This document shows positions 8,231 through 18,090 of a stretch of DNA of 48,659 bases, piece after piece. The stretch is from positions 1 through 48,659 of the forward strand of contig NZ_BDCC01000025.1 of assembly GCF_001613305.1 (NCBI RefSeq), in the 5' to 3' direction. A model generated the notes under the pieces. That model saw only the letters and a list, made by a program, of their open reading frames with translations. It did no database searches and was not told the DNA's origin. The position numbers and the translations under genes are program-made. Origin of the DNA: Nocardia vaccinii NBRC 15922. GTDB lineage: Bacteria; Actinomycetota; Actinomycetes; Mycobacteriales; Mycobacteriaceae. Positions within the stretch are counted from its first letter, which is position 1; every line of letters starts with the position of its first letter.

Positions 8231-9151
8231 GTGCTTTCTGTTGTACCCAGCCCCGTGGTCGTGCGGGCGCCCTCGAAGGTGAACCTGCACCTCGGGGTGG
8301 GTGACCTGCGTGCCGATGGGTATCACGAGCTCACGACCGTCTTCCAGGCGCTGTCGCTGAGTGACGATATCGAGATCACTCCAGCCGCGTCGCTCTCGGT
8401 GCGGGTGAGCGGTGAGGGCGCCGAGCAGGTGCCGACCGATCGGAGGAATCTGGTGTGGCAGGCCGCGGTGCGGCTGGCCCATCGCGCCGGGCGCGCGCCA
8501 CTGGTGGAGATCGCGATCCGCAAGGGAATCCCGGTGGCGGGCGGTATGGCGGGCGGCAGTGCCGACGCGGCCGCGGCGCTGGTCGGGTTGAACGAACTCT
8601 GGGATGTCGGCCTCACCCGGGACGAATTGGCGACGCTGGCCGCCGAATTGGGCAGCGACGTCCCGTTCGCCCTGTACGGCGGAACGGCACTGGGTCGCGG
8701 TCGTGGGGAGAAGTTGCTTCCGGTGTTGTCGCGCAGCGCTTTTCACTGGGTGTTGGCACTGTCTCGGGACGGCCTGTCCACGCCGACGGTATTCCGCGAA
8801 CTGGACCGCCTGCGGGAACAGGGCGATCCGCCCCGCCTGGGTGAGCCACAGGCGTTGTTGCAGGCCTTGGCCTCCGGTGATCCGGCTCAACTGGCGCCGC
8901 TGCTCGGAAACGATCTGCAGGCCCCCGCGCTCTCCCTGAAACCCGACCTGCGCCGCACCCTCCGCGCGGGCACGGGTGCGGGCGCCCTCGCCGGCCTGGT
9001 CTCCGGCTCGGGCCCCACCTGCGCATTCCTGTGCGCGAGCGAGGAAGCCGCCATCGAGGTGGCCGCCGAACTGTCGGGAGCCGGAGTCTGCCGCAGCGTG
9101 CGCACCGCGAGCGGCCCGGTTCCGGGGGCCCGCATCATCGGGGAGCATTGA
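8231..9151 (+). CDS. ispE: 4-diphosphocytidyl-2-C-methyl-D-erythritol kinase
   Basis: IspE, 306 residues, phosphorylates CDP-methylerythritol in the non-mevalonate isoprenoid pathway. It is a GHMP kinase: the N-terminal VRAPSKVNLHLGVG block, the conserved DGYHEL, and the glycine-rich ATP loop PVAGGMAGGSADAAAAL at residues 101-117 are all present, as is the C-terminal GSGPTCAFL. GTG at 8231 is chosen because homology begins around residue 10; GTG at 8255 or 8261 is also possible. In M. tuberculosis it follows ksgA immediately; here copA and copZ, on the opposite strand, separate the two, so ispE probably has its own promoter in the 171 bases shared with copZ. Confidence 0.93.
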   Translation: MLSVVPSPVVVRAPSKVNLHLGVGDLRADGYHELTTVFQALSLSDDIEITPAASLSVRVSGEGAEQVPTDRRNLVWQAAVRLAHRAGRAPLVEIAIRKGIPVAGGMAGGSADAAAALVGLNELWDVGLTRDELATLAAELGSDVPFALYGGTALGRGRGEKLLPVLSRSAFHWVLALSRDGLSTPTVFRELDRLREQGDPPRLGEPQALLQALASGDPAQLAPLLGNDLQAPALSLKPDLRRTLRAGTGAGALAGLVSGSGPTCAFLCASEEAAIEVAAELSGAGVCRSVRTASGPVPGARIIGEH

Positions 9152-9334
9152 GCGCATGTTCGCGCGCGCCGTTCTCCGGCGCGAGCCTCGTTCACCCGCG
9201 ACGGATCGCACTCGTGCGATCCGTACGCCGAATGGCTCATGGGCGCGCCTACGGTATCCGGTGCGGGTGAATACGTGCTGGTCCACGCGCGATTCGGTAT
9301 TTGCGTGCGTGCTCGTGTACTGTTGGAGACACGA

Positions 9335-9408
9335 CGCGGGATGGAGCAGCTCGGTAGCTCGCTGGGCTCATAACCCAGAGGTCGCAGGTTCAAATCCTGT
9401 TCCCGCTA
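9335..9408 (+). tRNA. Initiator tRNA-Met (CAT)
   Basis: A full cloverleaf of 74 bases without an encoded CCA. The acceptor 5' strand CGCGGGA pairs with TCCCGCT except for the first base, C1 opposite T72, the unpaired end expected of initiator tRNA. The anticodon stem carries three G-C pairs (GGG/CCC) around the loop CTCATAA, with anticodon CAT at 9369-9371, another initiator hallmark. The T arm is GCAGG-TTCAAAT-CCTGT. It is followed six bases later by a strong hairpin. Confidence 0.95.
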
Positions 9409-9413
9409 CTGGT

Positions 9414-9450
9414 GAAAGTGGCTCGGAGGCATTGTCTCCGGGCCACTTTC
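9414..9450 (+). terminator. Hairpin terminator after the initiator tRNA
   Basis: GAAAGTGGC (9414-9422) pairs with GCCACTTTC (9442-9450), a T/G mismatch follows, then CGGAG pairs with CTCCG around a seven-base loop. This 14-pair stem directly follows the tRNA. It lacks a long U-tract, as is common for actinobacterial terminators. Confidence 0.75.
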
Positions 9451-9644
9451 GTATCTGCGTCACTCGGACCGCGCACGCGGTGCCCCGGACCGTTCGGGGG
9501 GAGATCGGGAACGTGCGCGGCGGCGTGAGAACATGAGGAGCTTGCCGAGCGCCCCGGGACGGGCTGCCACCGCGGCAGGCGATCCGATATCGATCACACG
9601 CCACTCACACTGTTTGGCCTGAATACGGAGAGGCGGACGAGCCC

Positions 9645-11465
<1,821 letters not shown>

Positions 11466-11472
11466 GCAGTCC

Positions 11473-11515
11473 CCGCCGGCGCCCCGCGAACAACAGCGCC
11501 CCGAGCAGCCGGCGG
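11473..11515. terminator. Possible terminator between convergent genes
   Basis: CCGCCGGC (11473-11480) pairs perfectly with GCCGGCGG (11508-11515), but the loop is 27 bases long. It fills the gap between the ends of the ABC-F gene and the DUF4393 gene. The long loop makes this a weak call. Confidence 0.35.
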
Positions 11516-12256
11516 CTACAGCGCCTTGTCCACCGGCGGCACGGGTAGACAGCACCCGACGAAATCCGCGCCGAATCCGGTGAGGACGATGCTGCAGTAA
11601 CGGATCTTGGCACGCGGGCGGCTGCGGGAGAGCAGCGTACGGGTTCGCGGCTGGGCCTCGAGCAGCTGGTAGCGGGCCGGGTTGTCGAGTGGTTCGGTGG
11701 TGAAGTCGATCAGGCCCAGACGACTCAGATTGGTCAGATAGTGCGCGGTCCGGTCGGGGGAGTTCAATGCCGCCTCCTCGCCGATCAGGTTGAGCCCCAT
11801 CTCGATCCGTTGAGCTCCGGGGCTCAGCGCGCGGCCGGTGCGCACATCCAGTGCGGGCTGCGGGCCGTCCAGGTAGAGGAATCGCAGAATGCGCGCCTCG
11901 TCGGGCGCGAGCTCGGACAGGATGCGCGCATACGCCGGGTGGTCGCCCTCGCCGCCGTGCACCCGGGCCGAGTGCCGGAGCAGTTCCGCACCTCGTTCGC
12001 GCAGATTCGGGGCCGATCCGGCGCCGGAATCCGCTTGCGGCGCCGAGATGCCCAACGCCTGCCGGACCGATTCGCGCATCTGCTCGCCGGCCTCGCTGAG
12101 CAGCTCGCGCGGCGGGCGGCCGGCCATGCTGCCGCGCACGACGGTCCCGGTGATGTCCCGGGCGGTGTCCACGCTCCACGAGGTCGCTTCCGCCGCAGCC
12201 GATGCGGCCACCTGTACCAACCCGGCCGCGGCGCGCACGGGGTCGCTCAAAGCCAT
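11516..12256 (-). CDS. DUF4393 (Abi-alpha family) protein, short paralogue
   Basis: A 246-residue protein of the DUF4393/Abi-alpha family. The diagnostic block LAPDEARILRFLYLDGPQP followed by a VRTGR segment and an LTNLSRLGLI segment in the C-terminal half closely matches the larger paralogue at 13844-14746. The N-terminal third is alanine-rich and helical, without a clear signal peptide. Its ATG lies inside the 3' end of the upstream DUF445 gene (overlap of ten bases), so translation is probably coupled. The Pfam name comes from an abortive-infection link in other bacteria; function here is unknown. Confidence 0.8.
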   Translation of the reverse strand: MALSDPVRAAAGLVQVAASAAAEATSWSVDTARDITGTVVRGSMAGRPPRELLSEAGEQMRESVRQALGISAPQADSGAGSAPNLRERGAELLRHSARVHGGEGDHPAYARILSELAPDEARILRFLYLDGPQPALDVRTGRALSPGAQRIEMGLNLIGEEAALNSPDRTAHYLTNLSRLGLIDFTTEPLDNPARYQLLEAQPRTRTLLSRSRPRAKIRYCSIVLTGFGADFVGCCLPVPPVDKAL

Positions 12257-13569
12257 GTTCTCGCCACTTCCGTTCCGAAGATCAGAAGATGAGCGTAACC
12301 GGCCAGCAGCCCCAGCGCCCCGCCATGGACGAACAAAAGCCATTCGTCCTGCTTGATCGCCGCCCGCAGCATATCCACGAAACTCGGCGGGGACAGTGCC
12401 GCCATCTGCTTGGCGATATACCGGCTGACCTGGGTGCTCTGCTGTGCGTTGAAGGCCGGATCGGCGAATGCGGCCGGGGCCAGGCTCTTGGCCTTGTCGG
12501 CGAAGGAGTCCTGCAACGTCGCGTAGTCGCGATTGCCTATCATGAACTTCACCGGCCCGCGCGCGGGACCGAGGGCTTTGTCGGTGGCCGGGCGCAGGGT
12601 GTCCTCCAGGACCTGCATGGTGCGATCCGCGCGCGGCCCGTTCAGCAGTTCGTCGCCGACGTTGGCGACCGTGATGATCTGGGTGGCAACCAGTTCCGCA
12701 TAACCCTCGGTGATCTCGGACTGCCGCTTGATCAGCAGACCCTGCCGCCACGGGCACCACCACTTCGGATAGGCGGGGGCGAAGATCATGTTCAGGCCGA
12801 TCCAGTTCACCACCCAGCCGATCACCACCCCGCCGACCGGCAGCACCACCAGGGCGGACCAGTCGGTCAGATGCAGGATGGCCACCAGCACCACACCCAT
12901 GGGAGCGCCGAAGTAGAAGCCGAAATTCTGCATGAATCGCAGCTCTTTGGCCCCCAGTACCTGAAAGACCGTGTTGAGCAGCTGGGGCCGGGACTGGAAA
13001 TACCGGATCACCATCTGCTTGACGTCGAGCAGCTGCTCGATATTGTCGCCCAGTTCGACGGTGAGGTCGCGCAGCACCTCGGGCAATTGCTGCCGCACCC
13101 GTTCGTGCACCACCTCCCGGACCTGGGTGGGCAGGTTGTACCAGAGCTGGGGATGTTCGCGGATCGCGATTTCCTCGACGATGTCGCGGATCTGTTCCTG
13201 CGCCAACGTGGTCAGGTGTTCGGCCAGGGCGTCGGGTTCGAGCTCGCGATAGAAATCGCTGACGCTGCCCAGTTTCGACAGACCCTTGTCGACGGCGATG
13301 GACGCCATCTTGTCCGCGCGCGAGGGGACGATGCCCTGCCAGCCCATCCGCCCGTCGTAGCGCAGGAGCGGCAGAACCTGAATCCGCTTGGGCAGGAAGT
13401 GGAACAGCCATTTGAGGCCCGGCACCGAAATACCGTGGAAGTAGATCGGCTTGAACAACATCAGGACGCCGGTCCAGTTGGTGATGTAACCGATGATTCC
13501 CGTGAACAACGGGATCGTGATCAGTTCCAGCAGAATGGATGGGTGGATATGAAAATAGCTGCCTAGCAC
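12247..13569 (-). CDS. DUF445 family membrane protein
   Basis: A 440-residue DUF445 protein. Hydrophobic segments lie near the N-terminus (LELITIPLFTGIIGYITNWTGVLMLF), in the middle (two segments around MGVVLVAILHL and LVVLPVGGVVIGWVVNWIGLNMIF) and at the C-terminus. The repeated G-x-x-T/V-N-W-x-x-x-x-M-x-F pattern near residues 27-39 and in the middle is characteristic of the family. The region between is long, charged and helical. It is probably an envelope protein; no reaction is known for the family. It is the first gene of a two-gene unit whose second member, DUF4393, starts within it. Confidence 0.85.
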   Translation of the reverse strand: MLGSYFHIHPSILLELITIPLFTGIIGYITNWTGVLMLFKPIYFHGISVPGLKWLFHFLPKRIQVLPLLRYDGRMGWQGIVPSRADKMASIAVDKGLSKLGSVSDFYRELEPDALAEHLTTLAQEQIRDIVEEIAIREHPQLWYNLPTQVREVVHERVRQQLPEVLRDLTVELGDNIEQLLDVKQMVIRYFQSRPQLLNTVFQVLGAKELRFMQNFGFYFGAPMGVVLVAILHLTDWSALVVLPVGGVVIGWVVNWIGLNMIFAPAYPKWWCPWRQGLLIKRQSEITEGYAELVATQIITVANVGDELLNGPRADRTMQVLEDTLRPATDKALGPARGPVKFMIGNRDYATLQDSFADKAKSLAPAAFADPAFNAQQSTQVSRYIAKQMAALSPPSFVDMLRAAIKQDEWLLFVHGGALGLLAGYAHLLIFGTEVARTWL

Positions 13570-13755
13570 GACACCCTCCTGCAGAACCGTACCGGTGATC
13601 GCCGCCTCACCGGTACTCGAAGGTACCCGTCGGCATGGGGGACCTTACTGCGGAATTACCGAGATGGTCGAATTTGCGGCCGGATGTGGTCCGTGGCGTC
13701 CGAAGTGGGAGACTTTCGGGTAGCCGGTCGTCGTGGTTGCCCGGTACTCTTCGCA

Positions 13756-13790
13756 CGGCCCGCCGGGCCGAGGCACCCGGTGACCGGGTG
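13756..13790. promoter_or_regulatory. Two tandem hairpins in a divergent promoter region
   Basis: CGGCCC-GCC-GGGCCG (13756-13770) and CACCCGG-TGA-CCGGGTG (13774-13790) are perfect short-loop dyads side by side. They lie between the divergent DUF445 and DUF4393 genes, 54 bases before the latter's GTG. A GATAAT that could serve as its -10 follows at 13796-13801. They may be operators or leader hairpins. Confidence 0.4.
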
Positions 13791-13843
13791 GCGGCGATAA
13801 TCTGTGAGCGATTTCGTTCACCTGGCGAGTTTCGGAGAAGGAC

Positions 13844-14746
13844 GTGGCAGACGACAGGAGCGGACGCGACGTTGTCCGCCCGGGCCCCCGTTCCGTGGAA
13901 CGCACCTCGGACGTGGAGCAGCGACAGATCAGCAATGAGGCCCGGCTCATCCGCGGAGTGTTCCGCGCGGCCGGGCTCGCCGCCGGGTCGGCGGTGCGCG
14001 GCGGACAGTGGGCGGTTGGCACCACCTACGAGGTGACCCGGCAGATCACCCAGGCGGCCCTGGACGGGGAATCCTCCACCGAGATCGCCGAGCGCGCCGG
14101 GCAGGCGCTGCAGTCGGTCGCCCGCAGCGTGCTGGGCGTTACCGAGGGGTCGGTGCGCGAGATCGTCAGCTATGTGCCGACCGCGAACGGGCATACGCCG
14201 CAGGCCATTGCCGGCGGCTACGTCCGGTCCACCACCATGGACGATCTGCGCCGTCGCGGTGATGCGCTGCTGGCCCGCTCGGCCGATGTGTACTTCACCG
14301 AGGAGGTCCATCCGGCCTACGACCGGATCCTCGATCAGCTCGCCCCCGACGAGGCCCGGATCCTGCGCTTCATGGCGCAGAACGGCCCGCAGCCCTCGGT
14401 GGACGTGCGCACCAACCGCCCGCTCGGCATCGGCTCGGAACTCGTGGCCGGTGATCTGACCTCGGTGCCCGAACAGGCCGGCGTGCGCTACCCGGACCGC
14501 TCCCGGCACTATCTGATCAACCTCAACCGCCTCGGCCTGCTGATGAACTCCGACGACCCGGTCCTGCTGAGCCGCTACATGGTGCTCGAGGTCCAGCCGA
14601 TCGTCGAGACCGCCCTCAAAGCGGCCGGACGCGTCCCCAAGATCGTGCGAAAGAGCTTGCGCCTCACCGAATTCGGCGAGGACTTCTGCCGCACCTGCTT
14701 CACCCTCCCGGTAGAGGTCACCCCCACCCAGCGCACCGACAAGTAG
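13844..14746 (+). CDS. DUF4393 (Abi-alpha family) protein, long paralogue
   Basis: A 300-residue DUF4393/Abi-alpha protein. From about residue 155 it aligns well with the 246-residue copy at 11516-12256: HPAYDRILDQLAPDEARILRF, NGPQPSVDVRTNRPL, HYLINLNRLGLL and a C-terminal LTEFGEDFC. Its N-terminal half is longer, with glycine- and alanine-rich helices but no evident signal peptide. The start is GTG at 13844 with GGAG six bases upstream. It is transcribed divergently from the DUF445-DUF4393 pair, giving a symmetric arrangement of two DUF4393 genes around one DUF445. Function is unknown. Confidence 0.82.
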   Translation: MADDRSGRDVVRPGPRSVERTSDVEQRQISNEARLIRGVFRAAGLAAGSAVRGGQWAVGTTYEVTRQITQAALDGESSTEIAERAGQALQSVARSVLGVTEGSVREIVSYVPTANGHTPQAIAGGYVRSTTMDDLRRRGDALLARSADVYFTEEVHPAYDRILDQLAPDEARILRFMAQNGPQPSVDVRTNRPLGIGSELVAGDLTSVPEQAGVRYPDRSRHYLINLNRLGLLMNSDDPVLLSRYMVLEVQPIVETALKAAGRVPKIVRKSLRLTEFGEDFCRTCFTLPVEVTPTQRTDK

Positions 14747-14831
14747 CCTCTCGCACCCGACACGTGATAGCGATTCGGTACAGATCTGCCAAATCACGCA
14801 GAAGTCCGTGTCCGGATGGGATTGTTGAGGT

Positions 14832-15365
14832 ATGGACTCCGATGCCGTCTCCGCAATCAGTCGGCTGAAGTTCCGCTACCTGCGGGCACTCGACACCAAG
14901 GCCTGGGACGATTTCGCCGACACCATGGTCCCGGACGCGACCGCGACCTACAGCGAGTACCTGCAGTTCGAATCGCGTGACGCGTTCCTGGCGTTCATGC
15001 GCAATACGCTCGGCCCGCACGTGATCACCGAACATCGCTGCGATCATCCGGAGATCGACGTCGACGGAGACGAGGCCACCGGCACCTGGTATCTGGCCGA
15101 TACGGTGCTCATCCCCGGGCACAACATGCTGCTGCGCGGGGCGGCGTTCTATTCGGACCGCTACGTCCGCTGTGAGGACGGCCGCTGGCGCATCGCCCAC
15201 ACCGGTTACGAACGCACCTACGAGGTGGTGCTGTCCCTGTCGGACCTGCCCAGCCTCCGCCTCACCTCGAGCCGTTGGGGCCTGATCGGCAACGAGCCGC
15301 AGGCCGGCGGCATCGCGGGCGGCGACGGGAAATCCTCCGCTGCCCCCGAGGAAACGATGGGATGA
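14832..15365 (+). CDS. SnoaL-like / nuclear transport factor 2-like protein
   Basis: A 177-residue protein of the SnoaL-like (NTF2 fold) group: it opens with AISRLKFRYLRALDTKAWDDFADTMVPDATATY, the usual alpha-helical cone followed by curved beta strands, and has the WRIAHTGYERTY strand near the end. Members are isomerases, cyclases, dehydratases or binding proteins, so only the fold can be named. The last 30 residues are glycine- and alanine-rich and probably disordered. GAGG lies just before the ATG. It ends three bases from the end of prfC. Confidence 0.82.
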   Translation: MDSDAVSAISRLKFRYLRALDTKAWDDFADTMVPDATATYSEYLQFESRDAFLAFMRNTLGPHVITEHRCDHPEIDVDGDEATGTWYLADTVLIPGHNMLLRGAAFYSDRYVRCEDGRWRIAHTGYERTYEVVLSLSDLPSLRLTSSRWGLIGNEPQAGGIAGGDGKSSAAPEETMG

Positions 15366-15368
15366 GGA

Positions 15369-16988
15369 TCAATCCGCGGTGGCGACGAGCGGATCCAGGG
15401 TCAGTTCCGGCATTTCCTTCTGGATGTACTGCAGGCGCCACTTGTCGCTGAACAGCGCCAGGATCGCGCCGTCGGTGCGGGTGAAGACCTCGACGCCGCG
15501 CTGGCGGTCGAGTTCGGGCGCGGATTGGGCGTCGGTGCGGCGGGCCAGCTGGTAGGGCAGGAAGTCCAGTTGCGTCTCGACGGTGAATTCGGCCTGCATG
15601 CGGGCGGTGACTACCTCGAACTGCATGGGACCGACCGCGGCCAGCACCGGGGAGGCGTCGCCGCGGGTGTCGTTGCGCAGCACCTGCACCACGCCCTCGG
15701 AGTCGAGCTGATCGATGGCCTTGCGGAACTGCTTGTACTTACCCGCGCTGCGGGCGCGCAATGTGGCGAAATGTTCCGGCGCGAAGGACGGGATCGGCGG
15801 GAATTCGACCTTCTTGTCCACGAACAGCGTGTGCCCGGGTGCGAGCGCGGTCGCGTTCACCAGGCCGACCACATCGCCCGGATAGGCGGTATCCACCGTG
15901 GAACGTTCGCGGCCGAAGACGGTCAGCGCGTATTTCGTCGCGAACGGGCGTCCGGTCTGGGCGTGCGTGACCACCATGCCGCGCTCGAACTCCCCGGACA
16001 CGATGCGCATGAAGGCCAGCCGGTCGCGGTGCGCGGTGTCCATGCCGGCCTGCACCTTGAACACCACCGCGCTGAACGGATCGGTGGTCTCCCGGGGCGA
16101 GCCCTGCACGTCATCGCGCGGGCCGGGCGGGGGAGCAAGGGACACAAGGGTTTCCAGGAGCTGGCGCACCCCGAAGTTCAGCATCGCCGAGGCGTAGATG
16201 ACCGGTGAGGTCTGCCCGGCCAGGAACAGTTCCTGATCGTGGTCCTGGCCGGTGGCGGAGAGCAGTTCGCTCTCCTCGGCCGCGGTGGTCCACGCCTCGC
16301 CTTCGCGCTCGCTCGCCTGCGCGACGTCGTAGGACTCCTCCGGCGCGATCGTCGCACCACCGGCCGTGCGGGTGAAGTGGATGTATTCGGTGGCCGCACC
16401 CTCTTCGCCCCGACGCAGCAGACCGCGGAAATCGCCCGCGATGCCGACCGGGAGGAACAGCGGGGTCGGGGTGAGGCCGATCCGCTCGCTGATCTCGTCG
16501 AGCAGTTCCAGCGGTGCGCGGCCGGGCCGGTCCCACTTGTTGATGACGGTGATCACCGGAATACCGCGGTGGCGGCACACCTGGAACAGCTTGAGCGTCT
16601 GCGGCTCGAGGCCTTTGGCGGCGTCGATGAGCATGACCGCGGCGTCGACGGCGGTCAGCACGCGATAGGTGTCCTCGGAGAAATCCGAGTGGCCGGGGGT
16701 GTCGACGAGGTTGATCACGCAGTCGCCGTATTCGAATTGCAGCGCGGTCGAACTGACCGAGATACCGCGCGCCTTCTCCATCTCCATCCAGTCCGAGACG
16801 GTGGATTTACGCCCGGATTTGCCGTGGATCGCACCGGCCTCGGCGATCACCTTGGCGTGCAGGGCGAGCGCCTCGGTGAGGGTCGATTTACCCGCGTCCG
16901 GATGGGAGATCACCGCGAAGGTGCGCCGCCGCGCGACTTCCTGTACCAACCGCCCGGACGTGGTCGCGTTCGGGGAAGGGGAATTCAA
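15369..16988 (-). CDS. prfC: Peptide chain release factor 3
   Basis: RF3, 539 residues, is the GTPase that recycles RF1/RF2 from the ribosome after peptide release. The G1 loop SHPDAGKST is at residues 28-36, followed by G3 DTPGHSDF and G4 NKWDR; the elongation-factor-like domains follow, with the family segments MQFEVV and ALFSDKWRLQYIQ near the end. The reading frame is open far upstream, but homology starts close to residue 12. The TTG at 16988 is chosen because AGGAG stands eight bases before it, whereas no ATG or GTG is well placed. This is a rare start codon and worth confirming. Convergent with the SnoaL-like gene. Confidence 0.9.
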   Translation of the reverse strand: MNSPSPNATTSGRLVQEVARRRTFAVISHPDAGKSTLTEALALHAKVIAEAGAIHGKSGRKSTVSDWMEMEKARGISVSSTALQFEYGDCVINLVDTPGHSDFSEDTYRVLTAVDAAVMLIDAAKGLEPQTLKLFQVCRHRGIPVITVINKWDRPGRAPLELLDEISERIGLTPTPLFLPVGIAGDFRGLLRRGEEGAATEYIHFTRTAGGATIAPEESYDVAQASEREGEAWTTAAEESELLSATGQDHDQELFLAGQTSPVIYASAMLNFGVRQLLETLVSLAPPPGPRDDVQGSPRETTDPFSAVVFKVQAGMDTAHRDRLAFMRIVSGEFERGMVVTHAQTGRPFATKYALTVFGRERSTVDTAYPGDVVGLVNATALAPGHTLFVDKKVEFPPIPSFAPEHFATLRARSAGKYKQFRKAIDQLDSEGVVQVLRNDTRGDASPVLAAVGPMQFEVVTARMQAEFTVETQLDFLPYQLARRTDAQSAPELDRQRGVEVFTRTDGAILALFSDKWRLQYIQKEMPELTLDPLVATAD

Positions 16989-17091
16989 CGGGACGGCTCC
17001 TGTTTCGGCGGTGGTCAACCTCTCCAGATTACTCGGCCGGGTATGTCGATTCTCAGGCGAGGTGCCGGGCTGTGGCGGAGCGCACCGACTC

Positions 17092-17216
17092 TTCGGCGCG
17101 CGGATGTGCGGGCGTGGCGTTCCGGGGATTCGATTCGAGGGTTCGAACCCCTGTGCATCGGCGCTCGGGACGGTAATGTGACGGGTGCACGACGCGCCGT
17201 TCGGCGCGCGGATGTG
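17092..17216. repeat. 17-base direct repeat, two copies
   Basis: TTCGGCGCGCGGATGTG occurs at 17092-17108 and again at 17200-17216, 108 bases apart, both in the promoter region between prfC and rplY. The second copy is part of a 7-pair hairpin. Possible regulatory repeats or remnants of a duplication. Confidence 0.55.
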
Positions 17217-17293
17217 TTGACCGTTCACGGCACGGGGTCCGGTTCGGGGGTGTTCGGCGTGCGTGTTATTCTCTTCGGGTTGTCTCGGCGAGG

Positions 17294-17403
17294 GTGTGAG
17301 GCACAGATGTGCACACACCGTGATCGACGCGGCTCGGCTTTTCCGCCGTTCTCGTTCGGTCTTTCGCCCGACGAGCAGACCCTTTGCCAGGGCAGCCCCT
17401 GGC
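17294..17403 (+). promoter_or_regulatory. Structured 5' leader of rplY
   Basis: Two hairpins can be drawn upstream of rplY: GTGTG-AG-GCAC-AGAT-GTGC-A-CACAC at 17294-17318 and a perfect GCCAGGG-CAGC-CCCTGGC at 17386-17403, the latter 46 bases before the start codon. Ribosomal protein leaders often carry regulatory structure, so a role in rplY control is plausible, but no named RNA family is recognised. Confidence 0.4.
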
Positions 17404-17449
17404 CAGTTAGGTAAACCCGCCCCGGAAAGCCGTAGGAGAAGTCCCCCCA

Positions 17450-18046
17450 ATGTCCGACACCAGCCTTCTCGAAGCCACCGTACGCACCGAATTCGGCAAG
17501 GGCGCCGCACGCCGCACCCGCCGTGACGGTAACGTCCCGGCCGTGCTGTACGGCCACGGTGAGGCTCCCAAACATCTGGCCATCAACGCTCAGGCGTTCG
17601 CCGCCATCCTGCGCGAGCACGGCACCAACGCCGTGGTGAACCTGGAGATCGAGGGCACCAAGCAGTTCGCGCTGACCAAGTCGGTCGTCGTGCACCCGAT
17701 CCGCCGCTACATCGAGCACGCCGACCTGCTGATCGTCAAGCGTGGCGAGAAGGTCGTCACCGACGTGCTGGTCGCGCTGGTCGGAGATGCCGCCGCGGGC
17801 ACCCTGGTCACCCAGGAGGCCACCACCCTGTCGGTCGAGGCCGACGCGCTGAACATTCCGGAGCAGATCGAGGTCTCGGTCGAGGGCGCCGAGGCGGGCA
17901 CCCAGATCACCGCGGGCTCCATCGCGCTGCCCAAGGGCGTCACGCTGGCCGGCGAGGCCGATGCGCTGATCGTGAACATCATCGTCGCCCCGGCCGCCGA
18001 GGCCACCGAGGAAGCGGCCGCGGAAGAGGGCGAGACCGCCGAGTAA
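17450..18046 (+). CDS. rplY: 50S ribosomal protein L25 / general stress protein Ctc
   Basis: A 198-residue L25 of the longer CTC type: an N-terminal 5S-rRNA-binding domain (ATVRTEFGKGAARRTRRDGNVPAVLYGHG near the start, then HPIRRYIEHADLLIV), a C-terminal TL5-like domain with the SVEGAEAGTQITAGSIALPKG segment, and an acidic glutamate/alanine tail. It binds 5S rRNA in the large subunit. The ATG has an AGGAG site eleven bases upstream, and the leader is structured. It is followed by pth 44 bases later, a pairing also found in M. tuberculosis, where both lie beside prs-glmU. Confidence 0.95.
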   Translation: MSDTSLLEATVRTEFGKGAARRTRRDGNVPAVLYGHGEAPKHLAINAQAFAAILREHGTNAVVNLEIEGTKQFALTKSVVVHPIRRYIEHADLLIVKRGEKVVTDVLVALVGDAAAGTLVTQEATTLSVEADALNIPEQIEVSVEGAEAGTQITAGSIALPKGVTLAGEADALIVNIIVAPAAEATEEAAAEEGETAE

Positions 18047-18090
18047 GGCTGTCCCCCAACGGTTTTCCTGACCGAAAATGAACGCCTGAG

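Larger units (their letters stand above)
16989..17449. other. 461-base intergenic region between divergent prfC and rplY
   Basis: No supported gene. It holds two copies of the 17-base sequence TTCGGCGCGCGGATGTG, a CGCGCCG-TT-CGGCGCG hairpin at 17193-17208 overlapping the second copy, and the structured rplY leader at 17294-17403. A T-arm-like segment near 17133-17155 does not complete a tRNA. Confidence 0.6.

Noticed and set aside
12202..13566. Long plus-strand open frame opposite DUF445
   Set aside because: Shadow frame covering almost exactly the DUF445 gene, with no recognisable domain.
11516..14746. A complete phage-defence system around the Abi-alpha proteins
   Set aside because: No nuclease, toxin, reverse transcriptase or other defence gene is present; the family name alone is not enough.
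17120..17165. Possible tRNA (GAGGGTTCGAACCCCT resembles a T arm)
   Set aside because: No matching acceptor, D arm or anticodon arm can be drawn upstream within tRNA length.
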